From Tamlana sp. I1 (lineage in GTDB: Bacteria > Bacteroidota > Bacteroidia > Flavobacteriales > Flavobacteriaceae), in NCBI RefSeq assembly GCF_015355625.1, contig NZ_JACLAF010000009.1, positions 1 through 64,000 of the forward strand: a DNA stretch of 64,000 bases, given 5' to 3'. This document shows, in pieces, positions 26,601 to 34,502 of this stretch (its first letter is position 1; each line of letters begins with the position of its first letter). The notes below the pieces were generated by a model. The model was given only the letters and a program-made list of their open reading frames with translations. It ran no database searches and was not told the DNA's origin. The translations under genes were made by a program, and so were the position numbers.

Positions 26601-26999
26601 ATTACGATTAGCTGTGAAATAGTGGTTTAAGTTTTTATCCTGAAACGCTTCTAGTGCTCTTGCATTCCAAAGGGGGCGATTAAGAGATGTGTTAATTACT
26701 CTGGTGTTATTTTTTCGGATTTTATTATCATTATCACCAGGAACTCCAAGTACATCTAAACTATAACCGGTAGGAACAACAAAAGAATTATACACAGTAC
26801 CGTTAACAGTAATGGATTGAATGGTGGCAGCAATATCATCATTTGCACCTTGTGTGTCAGACCATCCAAAAGTAACACCTGATCGAATTGATGGTGCATT
26901 TGTTTGTGCGAAAATAAGCGTAGGAAACATTACAAAAAAGGCGATAATTAACGCTTTTTTTATAGTTAAGACCGAAATACAATTGTAATTATTTTTCAT
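20688..26999 (-). CDS. giant surface adhesin with HYR-like repeats and type B T9SS sorting domain
   Basis: The protein is about 2,100 residues. I start it at ATG 26,999 because a clean signal peptide (KKALIIAFFVMFPTLIFAQ) follows; an ATG at 27,032 would add eleven unneeded residues. An N-terminal domain (about 30-400) precedes repeated beta-sandwich modules with the pattern DTTAPxF...VECD...ATDxCGxATV...RTWTAxDECG. Four central copies are 85 residues long and nearly identical. The last about 90 residues (NGDGYNDTFDIKGIDLCGF, then VFNRWGALVYES) are the gliding-motility type C-terminal domain (type B sorting signal), which directs secretion by the type IX system and attachment through the PorP/SprF protein encoded just downstream. 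It is probably a surface adhesin for motility or attachment. The many DC/ECG pairs suggest disulphides or Ca sites. Confidence 0.9.
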   Translation of the reverse strand: MKNNYNCISVLTIKKALIIAFFVMFPTLIFAQTNAPSIRSGVTFGWSDTQGANDDIAATIQSITVNGTVYNSFVVPTGYSLDVLGVPGDNDNKIRKNNTRVINTSLNRPLWNARALEAFQDKNLNHYFTANRNGDDICNDYNSTSSTSTIAQRQSIHYDPAIPSNAGGLLGVTERGGNNCFYIEVYGYPKGTNGGTEVKLGSTFVRNLPNRQDYESCDSNIIAPVDETDYWKSDRCNDNGQSIAIALYYLDELAETGSLITRIEFVGATADHGDGKFFLIQKYAVDQQPIECLGNIYNGDLKEQNSAPAKTKYELISGPDVAGAQPFEFHPDGTYTYYPTNGFMGEVNFTYKLCLVHPNDKVCEEGTVKLNYVALPPEPKYAITCNSADNFTLEITEPVSSNAGEYEYSIDNGVTYQSSTTFSNLPEGSYSLKVKSGLTSCEKTNATNPVILTNLGLSGIATGITCSADTTASIDITVTGGATPYSFMWSNSATTEDLSNIGKGTYTVTVTDANGCTISDSFTVDGDDETAPTITSPANETIEGCGTDALAAAGHLACSTTAVDITLAQLQAAFDGTGTASDNTGGKGIKNISYKDTESGTCPIIVTRTYTVIDNCDNTSSSAHTITIDDTTPPSGTAPTGVVDADVCYNDAQTNYPFVANTIASNYTDSCTNPVTVNLTNTALTGDDCAWTLIYTYEVVDDCDNKLENQTITHTGKDQTKPVIDNSSLSNIVIDCGKDDPSKLTNWLASHAGATATDNCSTITWTNNYGGDTSTQCLAAQPISVIFTATDSCGNKTDITATYTIQDVTPPNITTAAANKTVACDGSGNTNELNNWLTTNGGAQATDECSTIKWTNNYASISDGCAETGSVSVTFTATDACGNSENTTATFTIEDKTNPTWTVEPTDATVECDASNSTTAFNAWLGSFSGTDTCGTATVTHNSNGLSDLCGSTGTEAVTFTLEDECGNKITKDATFTIEDKTNPTWTVEPADATVECDASDPTTAFNAWLSSFSGTDTCGTATVTHNSNGLSDLCGSTGTETVTFTLEDECGNKINKDATFTIEDKTKPTWTVEPTDAIVECDASDTTTAFNAWLSSFSGTDTCGTATVTHNSNGLSDLCGSTGTETVTFTLEDECGNKITKDATFTIEDKTNPTWTVEPTDATVECDASNPTTAFNAWLSSFSGTDNCGTATVTHNSNGLSDLCGSTGTETVTFTLEDECGNKITKEATFTIEDTTAPIIDNTNIADIEIICGSGDTQKQLTDWLNSNAGATATDSCSSIKWSNDYDGDNRVKCKLEKGIRVNFTAEDECGNTSVTSALFHIKDDIAPTITKQATSLTVECDGSGNIADLNAWLTSNAGATVTEDCSVIVWSNNYTSLSDDCGETGSATVTFTATDSCGNYTETTATFTIEDTLAPNAPSTPADVAYQCLSDVPAPSNLTANDNCSGTITALGVDSVDNSNPCKVLITRTWTFTDDCNNATSIAQTITVEDTAPPVLDLPVNVSAQCSDDLSPISFGTATATDNCDPNPVITFNDVRTDGACSGTYSITRTWTATDSCGNTVSANQIISTSDTTAPVFDQTSLPADVVVECDGIPAAETLTASDNCGSATVTVDELRIDGNCPSNYILKRTYTATDDCGITNTHVQTITVQDTTAPTFVDSLPATTLIVECDAVPTAETLTATDICGSATVSVNDTRTNGNCANNYTLTRTWTAVDECGLTTTHTQIITVQDTTAPQFVETLPRDVTVECDNIPVPAIITATDNCGDAKVTSVDVRTNGTCINNYTITRTWTAVDECGLTATHTQLITVEDTTAPVPSTSFETVLDVSCTDIPEAPNMTFADNCSSNITVDFNETNSFDENNFVDYEIIRTWLVTDECNNSETYTQTLNVTLDEIYTEIVAPDTCFQDGIVDLQALISEDLNTKGTWEIVEGTSAATLNGNLFDPTIIKMSEEFLPGSGGINYRFRYTTTNNGCISVSEIVMNLHADCIVLPCGENDIQISTAITPNGDGYNDTFDIKGIDLCGFVAEVKVFNRWGALVYESNNYTLGSIETSGAKGDWDGSAPSSSIGSKGKLPTGTYYYIINLKNSGLSPLTGPVYIGTK
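23296..24315 (-). repeat. four 255-bp tandem repeats inside the adhesin gene
   Basis: The phrase TCTTC followed by A/G-ATTGTGAAAGT starts at 23,296, 23,551, 23,806, 24,061 and again at 24,316, always 255 bases apart, giving four 85-codon units. The units are nearly identical at DNA level, unlike the older diverged modules elsewhere in the gene, so they expanded recently. Confidence 0.9.
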
Positions 27000-27447
27000 A
27001 TTGTACCTAATAAAATTATAATATATATTCACGGTTTAATGCTATGTAATCATTTCTAAATTTTACTAATAGAAATAACTATTTAAGATTAAACGGTATA
27101 ATTGTTTTTTGTTAACGAGAGAGGGAAGACACTGTATGCCAATGTTGTAATTTTTGTTTTTGGTTCGGTTTGGGGTCATACACTTATGTTTTGTAGGTGT
27201 AACAAATGAAGTTATATGCTAGATGATGTTCAAAAAAAAATGTTAAATCACTTAAATATTCGTTTAAGAGTTTGTTAAAAACAGTTAATCGGTAGAATAA
27301 GTTTTTTAACGTTTAGTGATTTTGTATTAAGCATATTCATGTGTTTTTAATACTTTTATTAATAATTTTGCTGTGATTTTAGGAGAAATCAAAAAAAACA
27401 ATAATCTTAAGAAATGGATGATTTGATGGTTTTTTAAAAAATTAATA
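27000..27447. other. 448-bp intergenic region between adhesin and SixA-like gene
   Basis: No gene or RNA is apparent. The region carries divergent promoters. TAATTTTG at 27,363-27,370 fits the Bacteroidota TAnnTTTG -7 element for the rightward gene, without a clear -33 TTG at the expected distance. No matching leftward element for the adhesin operon was found with confidence. Confidence 0.5.
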
Positions 27448-27933
27448 ATGAAGAATTTAAAATTAGTACGACACGCAAAATCATCATGGGAATTTGATGT
27501 GATTGATCATGAAAGACCTCTTAATGAAAGGGGCTTTAGTGATGCCCATCTTGTTTCAAACCACTTAATAGGTTCAAAACTAGAAATTGATAAATTAGCG
27601 TCAAGTGATGCTATAAGAGCAAAATCTACTGCTGAAATTTTTATAGAAAACCTTCAAATAAATTCTAATCTAGTGAGCTTTAATTATGATTTGTATGACT
27701 TCGCTGGATATAATTTAATCGATTTTATTAAATCATGTGATGACATTGTAAATAATCTCATGATTTTTGGACATAACCATGCCATTACAGATTTTGTAAA
27801 TACTTACGGAGATTTATTTATAGATAATGTGCCAACTTGCGGTTTTGTAGAGATTGAATTTAATACGAATCAATGGAATAAAATTGAAAAAGGTCGCACT
27901 ATTAGAACCGTTTTTCCAAAAGAATTAAAATAA
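27448..27933 (+). CDS. SixA-like histidine phosphatase
   Basis: This 161-residue histidine phosphatase superfamily protein starts with KLVRHAKSSW, where the LVRHA motif carries the catalytic His, and has a second His in MIFGHNHAITDF. Size and the ERPLNERG segment fit the SixA branch, which removes phosphate from phosphohistidine. It is followed by ppk1 and ppx, suggesting a loose cluster around phosphate metabolism, although the 141-base gap and a separate promoter make co-transcription with ppk1 uncertain. Confidence 0.85.
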   Translation: MKNLKLVRHAKSSWEFDVIDHERPLNERGFSDAHLVSNHLIGSKLEIDKLASSDAIRAKSTAEIFIENLQINSNLVSFNYDLYDFAGYNLIDFIKSCDDIVNNLMIFGHNHAITDFVNTYGDLFIDNVPTCGFVEIEFNTNQWNKIEKGRTIRTVFPKELK

Positions 27934-28040
27934 AACCTGCATGATATTTGGCTAAGTTACATTCTTAAATTGTTATCAATTAGCGCGTATTTTTAATAAT
28001 TACGCAATGTTTTCCTAAGCCATATTTAAGTGAAATGCAA

Positions 28041-28048
28041 TATATTTG
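28041..28048 (+). promoter_or_regulatory. -7 promoter element for ppk1
   Basis: TATATTTG fits TAnnTTTG, about 26 bases before the ppk1 ATG. A -33 TTG is not evident. Confidence 0.45.
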
Positions 28049-28074
28049 TTAATGAAATAATTAAAAACTGCTGA

Positions 28075-30141
28075 ATGACCAAATTAGCCCCTTCAATAAA
28101 TAATAGTTATATAAATAGAGAAATAAGTTGGCTACAATTTAATGCAAGAGTTTTACAAGAAGCAGCAGATGAAGCTGTCCCTCTAATTGAAAGGTTACGT
28201 TTTTTAGGTATATTTTCTAATAATCTAGATGAGTTTTTTAAAGTGCGTTACGCTACTGTAAAACGTATTGTTGAAGCAGGTAAAGGCGCTAAAAGCGAAC
28301 TAGGAGGTATTAGGGCTAAAGAATTGCTGGAAATTATTACGCAAATTGTAATTACTCAGCAAAGTGAGAGTTTAGATATTTTACAAACCATAGGAAAAAA
28401 ACTCAAGGAAGAGAATATCTATATTATCAACGAGACTCAAATTGACGGCGCTCAACATGAATTTATAAAAGAATACTTCTTAAAAGTAGTTAGTCCTGCT
28501 TTGGTAACCATTATTCTAAATGATGAAGTTGTGTTACCAAACTTAAAAGATAGTGGTGCTTATTTGGCAGTTAGAATGCTAATGCCTGGCGATAAAAAAC
28601 AATTTGCTTTAATAGAAATACCAAAATCTGTTAACCGATTTGTGGTGCTTCCAAAGCAAGGTGATAAGTTTTATATAATTGCTGTAGACGATTTGTTACG
28701 TCACTGTTTGAGTGATATTTTTAATATTTTCGATTATAAGAGTATTTCGGCTCATATGATTAAGATTACTCGAGATGGTGAATTAGATTTTGAAAGTGAT
28801 TTAAGCAAAAGTTTTATTGATAAAATTTCCGATAGTGTCAAGCATCGTGAAGTTGGTGAACCTGTTCGATTTGTTTACGATAAAACCATTCATAAAGATA
28901 CTTTGCAATTCCTAATGTCTAAAATGGGCATTGATGAAACTGATAGTGTTATTCCTGGAGGGCGTTACCATAACAGGCGTGATTATATGGGCTTCCCGAG
29001 CTTAGGCAGAACCGATTTATTATACGACAAAATAGAACCGCTTCCTATAAAAGGCTTAAGCTTACAAACCAGTATTTTTAAAGCTATTGCTAAAAAGGAC
29101 TATTTACTGCACGCTCCATATCAAACCTTTTCTTATGTGGTGAAATTTTTAAGAGAAGCAGCTTTAGATCCTAAAGTAAAAACCATAAAAATTACCATTT
29201 ATCGTCTAGCGGAAATTTCACATATAGCAAGTTCACTAATTAATGCTGCAATTAACGGGAAATCAGTAACGGTTTCTATTGAATTACGAGCACGATTTGA
29301 CGAGCAAGCTAATATCAATTACGCCAAGCAAATGGAAGAAGTTGGTGTCAATCTTATTTTTGGAGTTGCAGGACTTAAAGTGCATAGCAAAATGTGTGTT
29401 ATCGAGCGTGAAGAAGCTAAAAAAATAAACCGATACGGGTTTATAAGCACAGGGAATTTTAACGAATCTACAGCTAAAATTTATACAGATTACACGCTAT
29501 TCACAGCAAATCAAAAGATTTTAAAAGATGTCGATAAAATTTTCAGTTTCTTCGAAACCAATTATAAAATAAATAAATACAAGCACCTTATTGTTTCACC
29601 TCATTATACCAAAAAAGAAGTTTTCAAGCTTATAGATAAAGAGATTGAAAATGTTCGTCTTGGTAAAGAAGGTCTTATTCGTCTTAAAATGAATAGTATT
29701 TCTAGTTATGATATGGTAGATAAACTGTATGAAGCTAGTAGAGCCGGGGTGAAAATTCAAATGATTGTTAGAGGTTTATGCTGTTTAATTCCTGGTATTC
29801 CAGGAATGAGTGAAAATATTGAAGTGATTAGCGTAGTAGATAAGTTTTTAGAACATTCTAGAATTTATATATTTGGGAATAATGGTAATCCGAAATTATA
29901 CATTTCGTCTGCCGATTGGATGACAAGAAACATTGAAAATAGAGTAGAGGTAAGTTGTCCTATTTATGATGAAGACATTAAACAAGAAATTATTGATACG
30001 TTTAATATTTGTTGGAGTGATAATGTGAAAGCTCGCATATTAAACGATTCTCAAGAAAATGAATATCGTGTAAATAACAATGAGAAAATTAGATCTCAAT
30101 ATGCTATTTATGATTATTATCTTAAAAAATTAGAAAACTAA
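28075..30141 (+). CDS. ppk1: polyphosphate kinase 1
   Basis: The 688-residue enzyme makes polyphosphate from ATP. N-terminal domain: NREISWLQFNARVLQEA, with the FLGIFSNNLDEFFKVR segment. The autophosphorylated His is H437 in LKVHSKMC, and phospholipase-D-like elements follow (FNESTAKIYTDYTLF, NIENRVEVSCPIYD). Length is standard. ppx starts one base after its stop, so synthesis and hydrolysis of polyphosphate are co-expressed. Confidence 0.96.
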   Translation: MTKLAPSINNSYINREISWLQFNARVLQEAADEAVPLIERLRFLGIFSNNLDEFFKVRYATVKRIVEAGKGAKSELGGIRAKELLEIITQIVITQQSESLDILQTIGKKLKEENIYIINETQIDGAQHEFIKEYFLKVVSPALVTIILNDEVVLPNLKDSGAYLAVRMLMPGDKKQFALIEIPKSVNRFVVLPKQGDKFYIIAVDDLLRHCLSDIFNIFDYKSISAHMIKITRDGELDFESDLSKSFIDKISDSVKHREVGEPVRFVYDKTIHKDTLQFLMSKMGIDETDSVIPGGRYHNRRDYMGFPSLGRTDLLYDKIEPLPIKGLSLQTSIFKAIAKKDYLLHAPYQTFSYVVKFLREAALDPKVKTIKITIYRLAEISHIASSLINAAINGKSVTVSIELRARFDEQANINYAKQMEEVGVNLIFGVAGLKVHSKMCVIEREEAKKINRYGFISTGNFNESTAKIYTDYTLFTANQKILKDVDKIFSFFETNYKINKYKHLIVSPHYTKKEVFKLIDKEIENVRLGKEGLIRLKMNSISSYDMVDKLYEASRAGVKIQMIVRGLCCLIPGIPGMSENIEVISVVDKFLEHSRIYIFGNNGNPKLYISSADWMTRNIENRVEVSCPIYDEDIKQEIIDTFNICWSDNVKARILNDSQENEYRVNNNEKIRSQYAIYDYYLKKLEN

Positions 30142-30142
30142 T

Positions 30143-31048
30143 ATGCTTTCAATAAAAAAATATGCTGCCATCGATATTGGTTCAAACGCTGTTCGATTAC
30201 TTATTTCTAATATTATTGAACAAAAGGGGCGTCCTGTACAGTTTAAGAAAAACTCTTTAGTAAGGGTGCCTATTCGTTTAGGAGCAGATGTTTTTGTAAA
30301 GAATAAGATTTCTAAAGAAAATACCCAGCGTATTTTAGATACCATGTTGGCCTTTAAATTATTGATGCAATCTCATAAAGTTGTAAAATATAAAGCTTGT
30401 GCAACTTCTGCGATGCGAGAATCGGCTAACGGAAAAAAAATCGTAGATTTAGTTTTCGAGCAATCTGGAATAAGCATCGATGTTATTGAAGGTGAAGAGG
30501 AAGCAGCAATAATTGCAGCAACAGATTTAAACAAATATATCGACCCTAACAAAACCTACCTTTATGTTGATGTAGGTGGTGGAAGTACGGAATTTACCGT
30601 AATCGATCAAGGAAAATCGGTAGCTTCTAGATCTTTTAAAATAGGAACCGTAAGATTGCTTAACGATATGGTTAAAAATGAAGCCTGGCAAGAATTACGC
30701 GAGTGGATTTCTTCAAATGCTTTAGGATACGATAAAATATCAGTAATTGGCTCTGGTGGAAATATTAATAAAATTTTTAAGATTTCAGGGAAAGCCATGG
30801 GAAAACCGTTAACTTATTTTTACATGAGTTCGTATTACAACATGCTTCAAACTTATTCTTACGAAGAACGTATTACAGAATTAGATTTAAACCAAGATAG
30901 AGCCGATGTAATCATTCCTGCTATGAGAATCTATTTATCTGCTATGAAATGGAGTGGTGCCAAAAACATATATGTTCCAAAAATCGGACTAGCAGATGGT
31001 ATCATTAAAAGTATATACTACGATACGGTTTCAAGCAATACACAGTAA
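30143..31048 (+). CDS. ppx: Ppx/GppA exopolyphosphatase-type phosphatase
   Basis: This 301-residue ASKHA-fold phosphatase starts with AAIDIGSNAVRLLI and contains the second phosphate motif YVDVGGGSTEFTV and GTVRLL. The short single-domain form (about 300 residues, without the HD-like C-terminal domain) is common in Bacteroidota. It lies one base after ppk1. Substrate could be polyphosphate or pppGpp; operon context favours polyphosphate. Confidence 0.92.
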   Translation: MLSIKKYAAIDIGSNAVRLLISNIIEQKGRPVQFKKNSLVRVPIRLGADVFVKNKISKENTQRILDTMLAFKLLMQSHKVVKYKACATSAMRESANGKKIVDLVFEQSGISIDVIEGEEEAAIIAATDLNKYIDPNKTYLYVDVGGGSTEFTVIDQGKSVASRSFKIGTVRLLNDMVKNEAWQELREWISSNALGYDKISVIGSGGNINKIFKISGKAMGKPLTYFYMSSYYNMLQTYSYEERITELDLNQDRADVIIPAMRIYLSAMKWSGAKNIYVPKIGLADGIIKSIYYDTVSSNTQ

Positions 31049-31267
31049 AATTCTGCACTTCACCTTTTATTGTTGTATGGGTTTATATTTATAATATATA
31101 TTCGCTTTAATAATATTTCGATACCCCAACTATCGCTTAAATACTACTAAAGCATGAAATTACTTTACATTCAGAATTCCTCTTTTCTCTCAATAAAATA
31201 TTTTAAAGTATTATAAAACGACCATCTTGTATCAATCTATATACAAACACATTAAACCTATACCATT

Positions 31268-31831
31268 ATGAAACATCTATTTATACTTCCTGTTTTGTTT
31301 TTACTAACTTTTAAAGGGTTTTCACAGGACACCATACAAAATAATCAGCATTATGTAAAACCAGACATTAAATTTGGTGTTAGAGGCGGTTTTAATATTT
31401 CAAATTTAGATTTTGAAGGTGATGTTCCGTATCAAAATGACCATAGGCTTGGGGTTTATATTGGTTTTTTAGCCAATATAGGATTGTCTAAAGGTATTGC
31501 TGTTGCTCCAGAATTGCAGTTTTCAGCTGAAGGTGCAAGTGTTGAAGAATTACAATTTGATTATATTCAAATGCCAATCTTGTTCAGATTCAGATTAATG
31601 AATAAGCTACATGCTGGTTTAGGACCACAAATAGGTCTTAAAGTTGATAAAGTTGGCGATAATGCTGTAAATATGGCCTACTCAGGGGTTGTGGGTGTTG
31701 ATTATGAAATTAATTATGCCATTTTTGTAGACATGAGGTATACTTACGGATTAAGAAATGTATTTGAAGAAAATTCAGGATTTAATGCTAAAAACAGAAA
31801 CCTTCAAATAGGTGTTGGCTATAAATTCTAA
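31268..31831 (+). CDS. outer-membrane beta-barrel protein (PorT-like)
   Basis: The 187-residue exported protein has a signal peptide ending at GFSQ (about residue 20). It then has amphipathic strands with FGVRGGFNISNL, GVYIGFLANIGL, VAPELQFSAEGA and a C-terminal NLQIGVGYKF that ends in Phe, as for outer-membrane barrels. The family is the small porin/PorT-like group of unknown function. It is a single gene, convergent with miaE and overlapping it by four bases at the stops. Confidence 0.85.
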   Translation: MKHLFILPVLFLLTFKGFSQDTIQNNQHYVKPDIKFGVRGGFNISNLDFEGDVPYQNDHRLGVYIGFLANIGLSKGIAVAPELQFSAEGASVEELQFDYIQMPILFRFRLMNKLHAGLGPQIGLKVDKVGDNAVNMAYSGVVGVDYEINYAIFVDMRYTYGLRNVFEENSGFNAKNRNLQIGVGYKF

Positions 31832-32409
31832 CCGTGTATCGTTTCTGAAGTACCTAAATCTCGCATAATTTCAGCTTCATATTCAAGTAGGGCTTGCCAT
31901 TTGGTGTCTACTTCTTTTTTGTCGCCATACTGTCTCGCAAAACCTAAAAACATAGTATAATGATTGGCTTCGCTAACCATTAGGTTTCTGTAAAATGTTG
32001 CTAATTCCTTATCTTCTAATTCTTCAGAGAGCAGCCTGAAACGTTCGCAACTACGTGCTTCAATTAAAGCGGCATACAATAAACGGTGTACTAACTGCGT
32101 CGTTCTGCTTCCGCCTTTAGGGAAAAATTTAACCAGTTGTAGCACATAATCATCACGACGGTCGCGCCCTAGAACCCAACCACGTTCAATAATTTTATCA
32201 TGAACCATTTTAAAATGACTGATCTCTTCTTTTACTAAAGCAGTCATTTCTTGAACTAAATCGGTATATTCTGGAAAACTTACAATTAAAGAAATAGCTG
32301 TACTTGTTGCCTTTTGCTCACAAAAAGCATGATCGGTTAAAATTTCTTCAATGTTTTTTTCTACGATATTTACCCAACGTGGGTCTGTTGGTAATTTTAG
32401 TCCGAGCAT
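31828..32409 (-). CDS. miaE: tRNA-(ms2io6A37) hydroxylase MiaE
   Basis: The 193-residue ferritin-like di-iron enzyme hydroxylates the isopentenyl group at A37 of tRNA. Di-iron ligands are visible as E and EISH motifs: HAFCEQKATS, VKEEISHFKMV, LIEARSCERF and VSEANHYTMF. The start MLGLKLPTDPRWV is the typical beginning. It lies 31 bases downstream of dnaX on the same strand. Confidence 0.93.
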   Translation of the reverse strand: MLGLKLPTDPRWVNIVEKNIEEILTDHAFCEQKATSTAISLIVSFPEYTDLVQEMTALVKEEISHFKMVHDKIIERGWVLGRDRRDDYVLQLVKFFPKGGSRTTQLVHRLLYAALIEARSCERFRLLSEELEDKELATFYRNLMVSEANHYTMFLGFARQYGDKKEVDTKWQALLEYEAEIMRDLGTSETIHG

Positions 32410-32440
32410 ATTTTATATTTTTTCAGATAAACAAAAAGGG

Positions 32441-34159
32441 TTAAACATCTAAATCGAACGTTTTTCTTAAAATATCAATATTAGGGTTCTTCTCTTTTAG
32501 TTTTTCAAATTTTTCTATGGATGTGTATGCGTATTGCTTTTCCATAACTTCATTTATGGTTATGTCTAAGCTAATATCATAATTGCTAAGTGATTGTCTA
32601 ATAAAGTTTAAAAGTTCGTATTGTTGGCGCTCAACTTCAACTTTATTTGTAGCATTTGGAAACACTAAATGCGCCACTGTTCCCTTTACTTTAGGGGTAT
32701 CTATAGATAAAATAGAGGCTAAATTATGTTTACCATCACTTCTTAACTTAGCAATATAAGTATTCCAAACTTTTATAAAAGCTTCTTCGGTAAAGGCTTC
32801 TGTTGGTAAGTTTTCCTCATCAACAACCACTTCCATTTGTTTAATTTGGTGTTCTTTCTTCGCCCGAATACTGCTAAGTGAAAGTCCTGAAGCCCGCTTG
32901 GTATCTTGTTTTAAAACAATTTTAGGGGATTGGTTGTTTTGAAAGTTAGTAGCTGGCTTTTTCGCTACAGCATTTTCTGAAACCGCTTGCTTTTCTGTTT
33001 CAGCTTCAATTTGTTTAGGAACCTGAACAGGAATAGGAGTGATGCCCTTCTTTTTAAAGTAAGAGGCAGGAATTATGTAATGTTTGCTATTTTTTTTTTC
33101 TCCATCGAAAGTGATAGAGGCAAGCTGCATAAGGCATAATTCAACGAGAAGTCGCTGATTTTTACTGGTTTTGTATTTGAGATCGCAGTCGTTTGCAAGA
33201 TTTATACCTTGCATTAAAAATTCCTGTGATGCTTTTTTAGCCTGTTCGAGATATTTAGCTTTTGTTTGATCGCCAACTTCTAAAAGCTCAATAGTTTCAG
33301 AGTTTTTACTGACTAATAAATCTCTAAAATGTGATGCTAAGCCTGCTATATAATGATGGCCATCAAAACCTTTTGAAAGCGTTTCATTAAATTGAAGCAA
33401 TAAATCTGGGATTTTATTTTCTAAAATTAAATCGGTGCTTGTAAAATACGTTTCGTAATCCAGCACATTTAAATTTTCGGTAACGGCTTGTCGCGTTAAG
33501 TTTTTTCCTGAAAAACTCACCACTCGGTCAAAAATTGAGAGCGCATCACGCATGGCGCCATCTGCTTTTTGAGCGATTATATGCAATGCATCATCATCGG
33601 CAGTAATGCCTTGTTCTTCAGCAATATATTTTAAATATTCTTTGGCATCTTTAACGGTAATTCGTTTAAAATCGAATATTTGACAACGCGATAAAATGGT
33701 TGGAATAATTTTATGTTTTTCAGTTGTCGCTAAAATAAAAATACAGTGTTTTGGCGGTTCCTCTAAAGTTTTAAGAAAAGCGTTAAAAGCCGCTTGCGAG
33801 AGCATGTGTACCTCGTCAATAATATAAACCTTGTATTTTCCAACTTGTGGCGGAATACGAACTTGATCGGTTAAGCTTCTAATATCGTCTACCGAGTTGT
33901 TTGATGCGGCATCCAATTCGAAAACATTAAACGCAAAATCTTCATCGCCTGTTTCCTTGCCGTCACTATTTATCATTTTAGCAAGAATACGAGCGCAAGT
34001 AGTTTTACCAACGCCTCGTGGCCCCGTAAATAATAGGGCTTGTGCTAAATGATTGTTTTCAATAGCATTTAATAAAGTATTTGTAATAGCTTGCTGACCA
34101 ACAACGTCTTTAAACGTTTGTGGTCTGTATTTTCGTGCCGATACTACAAAATGTTCCAT
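32441..34159 (-). CDS. dnaX: DNA polymerase III subunit gamma/tau
   Basis: The 572-residue clamp-loader ATPase has Walker A GPRGVGKTT (about 45-53), the sensor/DEVHML Walker B and the ILATTEKHKIIPTILSRCQIF sensor 1 region. AAA+ lid and oligomerisation domains follow, then a variable charged linker and a tau-like C-terminal domain. The four-Cys zinc module that usually lies between Walker A and ELDAAS is replaced by a short acidic insert (GDEDFAFNV). The start MEHFVVSARKYRPQ is standard. A TAACTTTG -7 element lies 18 bases upstream. Confidence 0.94.
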   Translation of the reverse strand: MEHFVVSARKYRPQTFKDVVGQQAITNTLLNAIENNHLAQALLFTGPRGVGKTTCARILAKMINSDGKETGDEDFAFNVFELDAASNNSVDDIRSLTDQVRIPPQVGKYKVYIIDEVHMLSQAAFNAFLKTLEEPPKHCIFILATTEKHKIIPTILSRCQIFDFKRITVKDAKEYLKYIAEEQGITADDDALHIIAQKADGAMRDALSIFDRVVSFSGKNLTRQAVTENLNVLDYETYFTSTDLILENKIPDLLLQFNETLSKGFDGHHYIAGLASHFRDLLVSKNSETIELLEVGDQTKAKYLEQAKKASQEFLMQGINLANDCDLKYKTSKNQRLLVELCLMQLASITFDGEKKNSKHYIIPASYFKKKGITPIPVQVPKQIEAETEKQAVSENAVAKKPATNFQNNQSPKIVLKQDTKRASGLSLSSIRAKKEHQIKQMEVVVDEENLPTEAFTEEAFIKVWNTYIAKLRSDGKHNLASILSIDTPKVKGTVAHLVFPNATNKVEVERQQYELLNFIRQSLSNYDISLDITINEVMEKQYAYTSIEKFEKLKEKNPNIDILRKTFDLDV

Positions 34160-34176
34160 TGAAAAAACTTAGATAA

Positions 34177-34184
34177 CAAAGTTA
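34177..34184 (-). promoter_or_regulatory. -7 promoter element for dnaX
   Basis: CAAAGTTA on the plus strand is TAACTTTG on the coding strand, matching TAnnTTTG, 18 bases before the dnaX start codon. Confidence 0.45.
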
Positions 34185-34490
34185 AAAATTCAATTTAGAA
34201 ATTAGAATTTTGAACCCATAAATTAAGATGAGTTATTAACAAATATAAACTGTAAAATGGTTTCATGAACTTTGATTTGAGTTTTACTAGTAGAAGCATA
34301 AATTGAAAGCAGGATGTCAATAAATGAGCAGATATATAAATTGAATTGGTAAACACCTGCGCTAGGGTTTGTAGTGGCATCCTTTTTTTGCTGCCGCCTA
34401 CGGCAAAAAAAGATATAACGGAAAGCCCGACCTTTTGGAAGCGCCCAAAAAATTAATGATTTGAATTAGGAAATTGGATTTAGAGTGTTG
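34185..34490. other. intergenic region between dnaX and rnpB with inverted repeats
   Basis: No gene is visible. TGCCG-CCTA-CGGCA (about 34,392-34,405) is framed by T7 (34,383-34,389) and A7, forming a terminator-like hairpin that reads in both directions, followed by a short GC-richer stretch (AAGCCCGACC, GGAAGCGCCC) that is out of place in this AT-rich DNA. Confidence 0.4.
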
Positions 34491-34498
34491 TATTTTTG
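34491..34498 (+). promoter_or_regulatory. -7 promoter element for rnpB
   Basis: TATTTTTG fits TAnnTTTG and places the transcript start around 34,503, where the RNase P RNA 5' helix begins. Confidence 0.55.
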
Positions 34499-34502
34499 CA
34501 GC

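Noticed and set aside
27033-27447. Hidden small gene upstream of the SixA-like gene
   Set aside because: All short frames there have biased AT-rich codons and no conserved motif.
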